The position numbers were made by a program, and so were the translations under genes. A model generated the notes under the pieces. It saw only the letters and a program-made list of their open reading frames with translations, did not search any database and was not told where the DNA came from. From Tricholoma matsutake (taxonomy: Eukaryota; Basidiomycota; Agaricomycetes; Agaricales; Tricholomataceae), in the NCBI GenBank assembly GCA_026075535.2, contig AP026541.1, positions 5,394,001 through 5,458,000 of the forward strand: a DNA stretch of 64,000 bases, written 5' to 3'. Numbering within the stretch: position 1 is the first letter of the stretch; each line of letters begins with the position of its first letter. Of the stretch, positions 32,051 through 41,639 are shown one piece after another.

Positions 32051-35000
32051 CTAAGTTTGAATCTCGAAAGTAATTCCGAGAGAGTCTCTAAATTTCCTGA
32101 ATAGGACAGCGCCAAGGTTCTTTGTGAACATGTCAGCCGGATTATCACTTCCAGGAATGAAAACGACTGTGACTTTGTCATTTTCTATGCATTCGCGGGT
32201 GTAGTGGTAGCGAATGTCTATATGTTTGGTCCTTCTTTCCTGAACTGGATTTGATCCAATAAAGATGGATCCTTGATTATCAGCGCAGATTGGTACGCGC
32301 TTCAGTGTATATCCAAGTTCCTGGAATAAGGACTCTATCCACACTATCTGCCGACAAGTGTCGGAGAGAGCCATGTATTCGGCTTCTGTGGATGACAGTG
32401 CTACAGTTTTTTGTAAACGGGACTGCCAGCACACAATGCCACTCGCCAGAGTAGCAAAGTAACCCGTTGTAGATCGGCGCTTGACTGTGTCAGCTGCCCA
32501 ATCAGAATCTGTGAAGGCCTGTAGCCCCTCGGATTTCTCTCCATCATAGACCATACTGTACTTCTGGGTTCCCACCAGATAGCGCATTATGTACATCGCT
32601 TTGTCTAGATGTTCTTGGCTAGGATTAGCCGAGAATTGCGACATCTTGATTACCGCGTAAGCGATATCAGGTCGCGTTCCGAGCATCAGATACAATAAAG
32701 ATCCAATCACAGACTGATATTTTGATCTAAGCGCCGCGTTTGGCGTCGCTGTGTTCTCCGACGGTTTGTAGCCAGTCGGGAGCGGAGTGGGGACAATCTT
32801 GGCATTTGTCATCTCGAACCTCTCAAGCACTTTGGCGAGATATTCTGTTTGATCGAGTTTGACTTTTGCAGCGGTCTGGGTGACGCGCATGCCTAAGAAT
32901 TCCGTGACTTTTTCAGTACTACGGCACTCCCAATGCTTCAGGCAAGCATTCTTCTTTTCATCCACAAGTTTCTTGTTCTTGCCCATGAACAAGCCATCAT
33001 CAACATAGACTAGCGCAATAACGATGCTGCCTGTCTTAGGATCCTTGTGTATGAAGATGCCGGCATCGGAGCTGGCGCGCACGAACCCAATGGTGCGCAT
33101 AAATGCCTCTAGCTCTCTCCACCATGCTAGTGAAGCCTGTTTAAGGCCATACAATGCTCGGCGTAAGCGCATTACTTTGCGCTCTTTACCCTCAAGTTTG
33201 AAACCCTCGGGTTGATCCATATAGATCTCCTCATCAAGTTTGCCGTATAAAAATGCGGTTTTTACATCTAGACCGGTCATATACATGCCTTCTAGAGATG
33301 CAAGGGCAAACATGAGGCGTACGGTCTCGTAGCGGACTACTGGTGAGAAAATCTCATCAAAGTCAACACCTTCAACTTGTGAAAAGCCTTTGGCCACGAG
33401 TCTGGCTCGTTTTCTTCCGTCCGATTTCACGGAGAAAACCCATCTATTTTTGATCGTTTTTCGATCATGTGGAAGATCGACGATGTCATAGACTTGTCGC
33501 TTGCGAAGAGCCTCTAACTCTTCACGACAAGCCTGTTTCCACTCAAGTTGCTGCTGCCAGGGTAGGCGCGCAATATCGCGAAATTGGTTTGGAACTAGGC
33601 TTTTTCCGCTTGATGGTGTGACTGCTTTTGACAACAGCCAGCAGATAAGCTCATCTCCACCTTCCTTGGTTATCTTTTTAATATAACCTGCTTCGTCCGG
33701 TTCCCCCATTGGGTGATCATGTTCTTGATTATTGGAATCGGGCACACTCTCGTGGGGTGCCGAACTCGGTCCAGCAACCGGTTCTTGCTGTTGAGGTCGT
33801 GGTCGTGTTCGGTTATGATCCGAATCTTGACCCACAGACTTCTTCCAATATCGATCACGCGCAATGTCTCTCTCTATGTCAGAGGGGAGTCGCTGTTCTC
33901 CATAGGTATTGCCGGGACGGTTTGGGATTTTCCTCTGCCTGCCTGATCGACGGGGCAATTGCTGCCATTCCTGTTGATCTTCACGTCTTGGACGAAAGTC
34001 CTCAGTGCTAACTGGAGGTGGCGGAGGAGGAGCGTTAGTCGCATCGTCATGCGCCTTTTGCTCGCTTGGTAAATCATCATCATCATCTTCTGATGATGGA
34101 GGAAGGGGCGGATTTTGTGGCGGTATAGGGTCATCGCCATCCGTTCCAGATGAGTGGTCGTCATCTTCTGGTTCTGGTGGAAAATCACCAAGGTCTGTCT
34201 TGGCAGGAGTTTTAGCTCCGGGACAGCATGGGAACATCGTTTCATCAAATAGTGCCGTAGCACCAATGAATATTGCGCCGTTTCGTCGCATGAAACGATA
34301 TGCTTTAATGCCATCTTCTACTCCAAGGTACGTCATTAGCTCCGATCGAGGAGACAATGTTGTTGGACGTTTTTCCTTTGGTAGATAGACATAAGCACCG
34401 CAACCGAAGACCTTCAGATTGTTTAGATCTGGGCGGACCTTTGTCAGGTCCTCAAAAGGTGTCAGCCATTTCAGGCGCCTTATTGGGGTTCGGTTGTATA
34501 AATGTGTTGCATGTTCTATGCAAAATTCCCACCATGATTGTGGTAGACAAGCGGTGAATCGCAGGGTTTGCGACTTTTCCATTATTGTCCTTATGGCGCG
34601 CTCTGCGCGCCCGTTCTGTTGATGAACGTGGGGTGCAGACATCTCTATTTTGATGCCTAAATCCTTGAGCTGTTTTTGTAGCTCACGATCCTTGAACTCC
34701 CCCCCTGGATCAACACGCCAGCGCTTGATTGTAGCGCCATATTGGGTCTTAGCCATTGCTAGAAATTGTCTAATCGCTGCAGCAGCGTCAGATTTCTTTC
34801 TGAGACATTGGACCCAAATATGTGACGTTTTGTCATCCAGAAATACAATGAAGTATTTATGTTTGTGGTACGATTGTACCGGGAGTTCCTTTAGGTCGGA
34901 ATGTATTAATTCAAAGGATTTGTCAGCTCGTGAGTCTGACTCGGGAAAAGATTTTGAGGTCATTTTCCCTTCTGCACACCCTGGACATATAATTTTGTCT

Positions 35001-36916
35001 TTAGGAATAATTAAATTCCTTGGGAATTTTATGGTGCTTTTAGGCATTTTCTCTAGCGCCTCTTTGGATGGGTGTCCAAGTCGCCTATGCCAAGTCAAGT
35101 AGTCAGCGACATAAATGGTCGCGACATTAACCTTTTTGGTGCTCAATATATGAGTCCGAGCCCAATAGATCGTGTCATTCCTCCTTAGAGGGACACAATG
35201 CATGATTGGGTTTCCATGCTCGATGAATGAAATGTATGCGGAGGAACCACGCACATCACTTCCGTCTTGTAAAAAGACCCCCATTGACATCAATCGAGTA
35301 TTAATGTCGGGTATGTAGTAGACGGGGTATAGTCGCGTTTCACGCGTCTCTGACTTCCCATTACATACTACCTGGTGCCTAATGAAGACTGCTCCTTTTC
35401 CTACTATATGAGTAGTACCAGTGGCCGTTTGGACCAAGGTAGAGTCCTTTCTCGGTAAAGGCTCGTAAGAAGCGAAATCTTTTATTTCACCAGTGAAGTG
35501 TTTTGATGCGCCTGAATCCATGATCCAGTCGGCACCTTTCTTACAATCTCCCTTTGCACACATAGCACATATATTAAGATCTACATAATTCCATGATACA
35601 TTTAATAGCGGTAAAATTTCACATGAAAAGTTCGCTGTATTCATAGGAATTTTAATCTTAGTGCTTGTGGCAGGGAAAAGGACTGACCTGTCATCATACG
35701 CCCCTGTGTCAAGGGGTTCATCGACGAGCATTTCGTCGACGGCTTTCCACACTTCCTCGTCAGTTACCGGAGGTTCGGATCCGAGGGAGACGGTATCGTC
35801 TTCTACCTCCTCGATCGTAGCCTCGGTTTCTGGCTCTATCCTCCTTCTCTTACCTTCTCGCACCGTAAGGTGCTCTTCCAGCGGTCGCAGATTTTTCGCG
35901 GTGCGCGGAAGTTGCATGCGCTCGAGGGTGTCTCGAGCTTGCTGATATTCAGCGTAAACCGAATGAGAAGAAGAGGCCGCGCCCGTGTATGCCTGTGCAG
36001 GCGGTCGGCGGCGAGGATCCCTTGTGGGAGTGTGTTCGCGTCGTTCGATGCGCTGTATGAGCGGCATCGGCGGTATGATGGTGCCATTACCATTTATGGT
36101 GGTAAAGGCGTTGGAGGCGAGGTGGGTATGTTTCTCTTTTGGCTTCTCCTCCTTAGTCTTTCTGTCCCCACGTCGTCCACGTTTTCGGGACGAGTCTCCG
36201 TTGCTGTTTTGCCCTTCTTTGGGCTGCCATTTGGGGTTTCCCCCCTTGCGCTTGACAGCGGAAAGTTTGTTGGCCTGAGGCTGGCCAGCGGGCTTTCCAA
36301 CTGCTGTGCGCCTTGAGGCTTCAGCAACAATGGAGTCCTTGACATGTTTAAATGTCAAGGCGCTAGTGGCGGTCGTGTTAAGGACCGTTGCAGACAATGA
36401 GTCGTACTCGCGCGGCATCGCAGCAAGTAGAATCATCGCCTGTACTAGCTCGGGGATGGCGACGTTAGCAGCCGTGAGGCGCTCAAATTTGTCAGCCATT
36501 CTCGCAATCTCCGGTGCAGGGTTCGCTGCCGGGATTTTGATTGCTATTGCGGACCTAAAGTCCGAAAAGACTTGGGAGGGGCCGTCCACACCATAATCGG
36601 TGCGAATGAGGTCCCACACCTCCTCAGCAGTGTCCTTTGTGTTGGCACGCTGCCGAATGGAGGGGGCCAGGCGGAGCACTAGGCTACCAATAGCCTGGTC
36701 ATTTTTGTTGCTCCAGGTCTGGAGCTTGGCATTAGCGTCCGCTACCAAGGTAGCGTTCGTCGCCGTCAAAGGAGGCGCCGGGGGCGGTTTTTGCTCCGCC
36801 CCGCTAGTTATTTGCCAGAGGCCCTGAGACCTGAGCCACGCCTTCATAGAGTCGGCCCATAAGATGTAATTTGATCCATCGAAAGTTTGAACGAGTTTTT
36901 CAAGAGTTGAAGACAT
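32051..36916 (-). CDS. Copia gag-pol polyprotein, intact
   Basis: A single frame gives about 1,621 residues from the chosen start MSSTLEKLVQTFDGSNYILW (36916). An upstream in-frame ATG at 36949 would add 11 residues. Domains in order: gag (YILWADSMKAWLRSQGLW; no CCHC knuckle seen), protease (IMDSGASKHFTG), and integrase. The integrase has the zinc finger HRRLGHPSK and CPGCAEGK, then the core IHSDLKEL, RVDPGGEF and HQQNGRAERA. RT follows (RLVAKGFSQVEGVDFDEIFS, LVYVDDGLF), then RNase H (DSDWA, SSTEAEYMAL, ADNQGS). All catalytic acidic residues are present. Asp in RVDPGGEF replaces the usual SDNGGEF wording but keeps the Asp. Transcription would start in the right-hand LTR. Confidence 0.97.
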   Translation of the reverse strand: MSSTLEKLVQTFDGSNYILWADSMKAWLRSQGLWQITSGAEQKPPPAPPLTATNATLVADANAKLQTWSNKNDQAIGSLVLRLAPSIRQRANTKDTAEEVWDLIRTDYGVDGPSQVFSDFRSAIAIKIPAANPAPEIARMADKFERLTAANVAIPELVQAMILLAAMPREYDSLSATVLNTTATSALTFKHVKDSIVAEASRRTAVGKPAGQPQANKLSAVKRKGGNPKWQPKEGQNSNGDSSRKRGRRGDRKTKEEKPKEKHTHLASNAFTTINGNGTIIPPMPLIQRIERREHTPTRDPRRRPPAQAYTGAASSSHSVYAEYQQARDTLERMQLPRTAKNLRPLEEHLTVREGKRRRIEPETEATIEEVEDDTVSLGSEPPVTDEEVWKAVDEMLVDEPLDTGAYDDRSVLFPATSTKIKIPMNTANFSCEILPLLNVSWNYVDLNICAMCAKGDCKKGADWIMDSGASKHFTGEIKDFASYEPLPRKDSTLVQTATGTTHIVGKGAVFIRHQVVCNGKSETRETRLYPVYYIPDINTRLMSMGVFLQDGSDVRGSSAYISFIEHGNPIMHCVPLRRNDTIYWARTHILSTKKVNVATIYVADYLTWHRRLGHPSKEALEKMPKSTIKFPRNLIIPKDKIICPGCAEGKMTSKSFPESDSRADKSFELIHSDLKELPVQSYHKHKYFIVFLDDKTSHIWVQCLRKKSDAAAAIRQFLAMAKTQYGATIKRWRVDPGGEFKDRELQKQLKDLGIKIEMSAPHVHQQNGRAERAIRTIMEKSQTLRFTACLPQSWWEFCIEHATHLYNRTPIRRLKWLTPFEDLTKVRPDLNNLKVFGCGAYVYLPKEKRPTTLSPRSELMTYLGVEDGIKAYRFMRRNGAIFIGATALFDETMFPCCPGAKTPAKTDLGDFPPEPEDDDHSSGTDGDDPIPPQNPPLPPSSEDDDDDLPSEQKAHDDATNAPPPPPPVSTEDFRPRREDQQEWQQLPRRSGRQRKIPNRPGNTYGEQRLPSDIERDIARDRYWKKSVGQDSDHNRTRPRPQQQEPVAGPSSAPHESVPDSNNQEHDHPMGEPDEAGYIKKITKEGGDELICWLLSKAVTPSSGKSLVPNQFRDIARLPWQQQLEWKQACREELEALRKRQVYDIVDLPHDRKTIKNRWVFSVKSDGRKRARLVAKGFSQVEGVDFDEIFSPVVRYETVRLMFALASLEGMYMTGLDVKTAFLYGKLDEEIYMDQPEGFKLEGKERKVMRLRRALYGLKQASLAWWRELEAFMRTIGFVRASSDAGIFIHKDPKTGSIVIALVYVDDGLFMGKNKKLVDEKKNACLKHWECRSTEKVTEFLGMRVTQTAAKVKLDQTEYLAKVLERFEMTNAKIVPTPLPTGYKPSENTATPNAALRSKYQSVIGSLLYLMLGTRPDIAYAVIKMSQFSANPSQEHLDKAMYIMRYLVGTQKYSMVYDGEKSEGLQAFTDSDWAADTVKRRSTTGYFATLASGIVCWQSRLQKTVALSSTEAEYMALSDTCRQIVWIESLFQELGYTLKRVPICADNQGSIFIGSNPVQERRTKHIDIRYHYTRECIENDKVTVVFIPGSDNPADMFTKNLGAVLFRKFRDSLGITFEIQT

Positions 36917-37149
36917 GATTCTGTGGTGGCAGCTGTTAAAAGCGCTCAATCAGTCTTTTACTCAATAAAACACGTTTAACGTTCTCAGGAAAAAACACTC
37001 CTTCAGAGTGGTTAACCCTAGTCAACCTAGGTTTTATATGCAGCTCGCAGGGAGCGCAATGCAGCTCACGAAGAGCGCAAGGTTATAATTTGGAGACAAT
37101 GAAGTCAACGTCGTTCGCAGCTAATTAAAGCGCGTTCGCGACGTGCCCA

Positions 37150-37164
37150 GCAGGGCCCATAACC
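37150..37164 (-). promoter_or_regulatory. Copia primer binding site, half-tRNA-iMet type
   Basis: Directly after the 5' LTR the minus strand reads ggttatgggccctgc. Drosophila copia has, from memory, ggttatgggccc at the same place and is primed by a 5' half of initiator tRNA-Met (hemivirus type). The match suggests the same priming mode. Confidence 0.65.
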
Positions 37165-37469
37165 TGTTGGAGCAGACTATATACGCTGCACAGGGGAAGA
37201 GACAACACGTTCCTTACAACCTACCTGGGGTTTAGTTAGACTTACAGCTAGGGTTAGCAGAGGTAAGAACACTGTATTCCTACTACGGTACAGGTTCTCT
37301 TTATATACATAATATTAAGGATGTCACATGACTCGGGAATGTGTTTACCGCATGTATGCGCAGTAAGCGCAGTAACATGCGTATGCTGCATGTATCGCCT
37401 CATGTATACATGTGTATGCTGCATGTATTGCCTCATGTATACAGCATGCATCAGGGATTAATTTCAACA
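37165..37469 (-). repeat. Copia 5' LTR (minus-strand sense)
   Basis: 305 bp, indistinguishable by eye from 31714-32018. Confidence 0.96.
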
Positions 37470-38016
37470 TAATCTTCCTGCAAGGAAGGATTTATGGTGA
37501 ATTGACACTGCTTGCACCTGATCTGACTTCGGTTGGATATGTGGCCGGGGGGACCGAGGTAGCACCAGACAGTGAGCTAATGGCTAGCTTCTGCGGGGGG
37601 GGGGGGGCCTCTACAGATTATTGCCTTTCCTGGCTGAGAGGCCAACCTCTGTGGCCATGCCCGCCTAAAGTGGCTTCTGCAAGGGACCATGTGTGGGATG
37701 TAGACAGGGGGAATGCATAGTCATAGTAGTACCTTTGTTTGTATCCTGACCTGTGGACTGCGATCGAGCCCCGTGTTATAAATTCTGACCCAAAAAAAAA
37801 AAAAAAATTGATGAAAATCTTGAATATGAGTCTTTGTAGCTGAAAAAATCAAATGATATTCTTACATAAGCATACCCCTGGCATACCCCTGTACCCTTAG
37901 TAAGGGTATAGGGGTATGCAATGGTATGAACTTCCAAACCCCCACCCTTACCCCTCATACCCTTAGCCCAAAAACACAAGGGTATACCCCTACCCCTGCC
38001 TTGCCTTAATACTTCA

Positions 38017-38565
38017 TGTGTTGGACTATACAATTTAGATTCCCAAAATGTTCCCAAACAATCGAATGCCTGGATTATCAGCGATTGTTTTGTAAGATCC
38101 TCCGATCATTCGATATTCCAATTTCAGACCCTTAACTGGTGTATCATCGATGTAAGGGATGGTAATATGAGGGATTTTGGGTTGTAGGATGAATGTGACA
38201 TTGTCGTGTAAGATTGGAACAGAGTTCATCCAACCCATTGGTAGGGTGACAATTCGAAGTGCTCCGAAAGGTGTCTGAAATGTTGTTAGATCTCGAGATG
38301 ATTCTGCGACTTTCCTTTCGTCGAATGCGACATATAGGTCCAACATTCCACTGCAAGTGCATCCCCCAAACTGTTCAGCTAGATGCTCAGGGATTGGGAC
38401 GATGCCAGAGTGCTGAATCGTTACTTGATTAAGAGGTTCGAGACTGGATGATTTGAAGTGATTTTGCATCTTTCTTCGCAATGCAAAACCATCATGACCA
38501 ATACAATGAGTTTGACGATTCATATACTCCTGCTTCTATCTTCTTTTTCAGCACTTCGCAGATTA
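38017..38565 (-). pseudogene. Gypsy relic 2: reverse transcriptase palm
   Basis: The minus strand reads IEAGVYESSNS, LEPLNQVTIQHSGIVPIPEH, LAEQFGGCTCSGMLDLYVAF, SRDLTTFQTPFGALRIVTLP, MGWMNSVPILHDNVTFILQP, PHITIPYIDDTPVKG, DNPGIRLF and WEHF. The catalytic YIDD is retained. A frameshift lies near 38465. The relic ends near 38565 where repeat R1 begins. Together with 29170-29453, 27363-28314, 26799-27012 and 24281-25330 it forms one old Gypsy pol. Confidence 0.88.
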
Positions 38566-38567
38566 CG

Positions 38568-38690
38568 AGTCCTTAACATAGTTAAGAATCGTTCTTTATC
38601 ATTCCAGGAAATAGTGAAATTTTTGATTGATTCATTGATTCATTGATTTATTATTTGGACCTTGGCAATATATTTCCTAAATAGGATAAA
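38568..38690 (+). repeat. Dispersed repeat family R1, copy 2
   Basis: It starts acgagtccttaacatagtta and ends tatttcctaaatagg. It matches 4973-5095 in the same orientation. Confidence 0.55.
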
Positions 38691-38879
38691 GTCTAAAGCT
38701 GATATTAAGTTATAAGATTGTATACCATTCTCACCTGATAATCCCACCAATCACCTCTTATTAGAGGTGGAGCTACATATGAGGTCCTCCTCTAATAAGA
38801 GGGAATTAAATGTGTATGGCCCTCCTTCGATAAACCTTGAATAAATATAGTGTAGACTCCTCCAAGACATCTACGGCAT
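38691..38879. other. Short AT-rich stretch
   Basis: Contains an imperfect repeat of cctcttattagagg and cctctaataagagg (about 38754-38802), which forms a hairpin. No gene was seen. Confidence 0.4.
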
Positions 38880-39149
38880 GTGCCGGACATCAGTACCTGC
38901 CATCAATGTCGTCGGGTACTGTCACCATCAAGGCCATCAATCTCTCCCCTCACTGTCGGCTTATGTCTGCCCACATCGGCTAACATTGTGCTCACTGTCT
39001 CTGACAGCAAGCTCACTATTTCCTTCATTCTGCCCCGTTTCCCTTGGTTTCTTTTGCTTACATTAACTACATGTGTACATAGAATGACTACCTGCCATCC
39101 TTTCCACTTTACCTGCCCTGATAAGCCTGCTAGAGCACTACCTTCTTGA
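38880..39149 (+). repeat. Dispersed repeat family, copy 3 (peptide-like segment)
   Basis: It encodes TSANIVLTVSDSKLTISFIL followed by a hydrophobic stretch, parallel to the copies at 4371 and 21350. The class is unknown. Confidence 0.4.
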
Positions 39150-40470
39150 AGTGAGAATGAGAGATTGTTGTACTGATATCCAGGCCAATAAAATCATGTC
39201 AAGGTCTATATACATGATAGGGATAAGTGCTCTAGCCCATAAGGCAGTGACTACAGTGGGAAAAAAGCGAAAATGTAGGGGAGGAGGAGAGGGTACCTAC
39301 TGCTGAGCTGGCATGTGGATCAGGACCAAAGTTGTACAGCCAAAAGGGTGTAAGGGTACCATATAGAGTGGTATACCAAGTATAGAGACTAGGGGGCCAG
39401 TGGGATGTCAAATTATGTGTTAGTGTGATATCAGAGATGGTCACTCACCAGCTCTCCTGTTCATCCCACTGCATGAATGAGCATCATAAATGCATCATAG
39501 AGACCTTACAAACGATGGGGAGAGCCTACCATCAAAGCTACATGGGATAAGATAGTCAAAAAAGCGAACTAGGGGTGGGGAGGAGGAATACTTGCTGCAT
39601 GAGATCTGTGGCACAAAAGCATTTGCTTTCTTCGTTTTCCAGGTCTATAGGTGAAGTAAATAAAAGGTCTGTATGTCTAATGGGATGGGACTGAGGTCCT
39701 GGCTCACAGGGGCATGGGTTTCCCATCAACAGAACAGAACTTTGCCCATAATTGGTCACACACCTTTCCTATTGTCCAAATCTCCTTCTGAGCAGTTAGG
39801 GTAGTCACCTACCCTATATTTATAGCCTACAAGTCAACTATATAGTCAATACTTTGAGCTACAGAGTAGGATCTACACCTACTCACCTAATCTCCTTGTT
39901 ACTCAATGCCAGGTTACAGTACCCATTAGTGGCAATATATACGAGCATACCAAGGTACTATAAGTAGAATTAACACCTTGGAATGGTCCATGAGTCTGTA
40001 CAAGAGGGATGGAGAGTCAATATATTGAGATAGGTTATACTCACCAAAGGCCAGCAGAGCTTCAGCTTCTCAATATGGTACATAAAATAGTGCATAGTAA
40101 TATATCTTATGAAGTTCCCTTGAGCTATAGTCCATCCAGATAGCAGGAGAGGCCATGCCATACACTAGAGAGGTAGGTTGAAGCAAGTGTTCCAAAAAAG
40201 GCAATAACTCGAACATAGCTCAACAGTGACACAACAAGTGTAGATCCTACTCTGTCACATAGAGCAGCTACACTGTACCAAGTAATACGGTATATAGAAC
40301 ATATACATTGTACCGAATGATACAGGTTCATGGGGGCCCATAGAATGCTCTCATAATAAGTATAACATGTACTACTATCAAATAGATACAGTGTTAGTAT
40401 TCTGGCTTGTTATTTACTATGGGGAATGTTAATGGCCAGATCAGTGACATATGAGGTAGTGTTGTACACA
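39150..40470. other. Stretch without recognised gene
   Basis: Only short ORFs with no domain. A near-repeat of ttgtacc-a-t-atac occurs near 40275 and 40313. Nothing else was seen. Confidence 0.45.
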
Positions 40471-40479
40471 GTAAATGGC

Positions 40480-41510
40480 AATGGCAATGGCAGCAGCAAC
40501 AGCGGTGGCATCGGCATATATGTGCGGTATTACAGCATCATGTATAATAAATTTGAGTGATAATTAATTTGTTGTAGTATGCAGACCTACAAATTAAGGT
40601 CGGTGCCAAGTGCTGCTCAGCAACCCGGTGACTGTGCCAATGCCGATGCCGATGCACCTAAAAAAAATTCCTGATGCCGATGCCTTGTTTATGCAATAAT
40701 TAATTTGTTGTAGTATGAAGATTTGTAAAATGAGGTCGGTGCCGAGTGCTGCTCGGCAACCCAGTGGCTGTGCCAATGCCGATGCTGATGCTGATGCCAC
40801 CAAAAAAAAAATCCTGATGCCATACAGTGAGATATATGATAAACTCAGTAAATGCCCTGTTTATGTAATAATTAATTTGTTGTAGTATGAGGATTTATAA
40901 AATGAGGTTGGTGCTGAGTGCTGCTTGGCAACCCGGTGACTGTGCCGATGCCAATGCTGATGCCCCTAAAAAGAATTCCTGATGCCGATGCCTTGTTTAT
41001 GCAATAATTAATTTGTTGTAGTATGAAGATTTGTAAAATGAGGTCGGTGCCAAGTGCTGCTCGGCAACCCGGTGGCTGTGCCAATGGCGATGGCAATGGT
41101 GATGCCACTGCCATCTCAAAAAAATCTCGAGGCCAGTGGTTGTATAGTGTCATGTATGATATACTCAGTAAATGCCCTGTTTGTGCAATAGTACTGCTCA
41201 TCATCCCAGTGGCTGTGGCCAATGCCACCTAAAAAAAAAATTCTGATGCCAAAGGTTGTACAGTGTCACATATGATAAACTCAGTAAAGGCCTCATTTAA
41301 GTGATAATTAACTTGTTGTAGTATGCAAACCTAGACAATGAGGTCAGTGCTGAGTGCTGCTCGAGAACCTGGTGGCTTTGGCCAATAATACCTAGGAAAT
41401 TTTCTCGATGCTGCAAGGTGCACAGTGTGGTGTATGATTTATTCAGTGGAGTCAAAGCCTCATTTACATTTGTAGTATGCAGACCTACATAATGAGATAT
41501 GATGTTGGAG
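40480..41510 (+). repeat. Satellite array, forward arm
   Basis: The string attaatttgttgtagtatg recurs at about 40563, 40699, 40871, 41007 and (variant) 41307. Each is followed by gaggtcggtgccgagtgctg-like text and by gatgcc hexamer runs. The spacing (136-300 bp) reflects deletions from a unit of about 166-172 bp. It is degenerate and does not code. Confidence 0.85.
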
Positions 41511-41639
41511 GAAATTACATCCAAGTCTGGAGGTTGACTAACCTCGACAGATGGGCATGGCAATGGAGGGGATGGAGTTGAGGGTTAGTACACAATTATT
41601 GTGAATAGAGATCATTGCATAAACAAAAGCATTTACTGA

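Larger units (their letters stand above)
31714..37469 (-). mobile_element. Intact Ty1/Copia retrotransposon
   Basis: 5,756 bp with two 305-bp LTRs that look identical throughout (31714-32018 and 37165-37469). The TSD taatc is perfect (31709-31713 and 37470-37474). One uninterrupted ORF covers gag-pol. A half-tRNA-type PBS and a polypurine tract are at the expected places. This is the youngest insertion in the nested stack, inside RP1, and may be active or recently active. Confidence 0.97.
29764..37806 (+). mobile_element. Retroposon RP copy 1, interrupted by an intact Copia
   Basis: A poly(A)-tailed non-LTR element inserted in hAT MITE B. The 15-bp TSD attgatgaaaatctt lies at 29749-29763 and, after the A-tail, at 37807-37821. 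The element starts ctccttgacttgttac (with about 5 extra bases before it) and ends ttataaattctgaccc plus A(n). Leaving out the Copia it is about 2.28 kb. It carries an ORF (30592-31422), a strong hairpin (30301-30340) and a conserved upstream block (30068-30295). Target-primed insertion features and shared ends point to mobilisation by the Tad1-like LINE nearby. Confidence 0.88.
29462..38008. mobile_element. hAT-like MITE B, split by retroposon RP1
   Basis: Left end tagggcaaggcaggggttac; right end reads taccccta-cccctgccttgcctta. The inverted ends share GCAAGGCAGGGG. A perfect 8-bp TSD atacttca lies at 29454-29461 and 38009-38016. Both halves are rich in tacccct and agggta strings. Without RP1 the element is about 490 bp with no ORF. 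Removal restores VQHMKYCGGTFSG in the Gypsy relic. Confidence 0.9.

Noticed and set aside
34005..36827. Plus-strand ORFs opposite the Copia polyprotein
   Set aside because: Antisense shadows of the intact 1,621-codon ORF.
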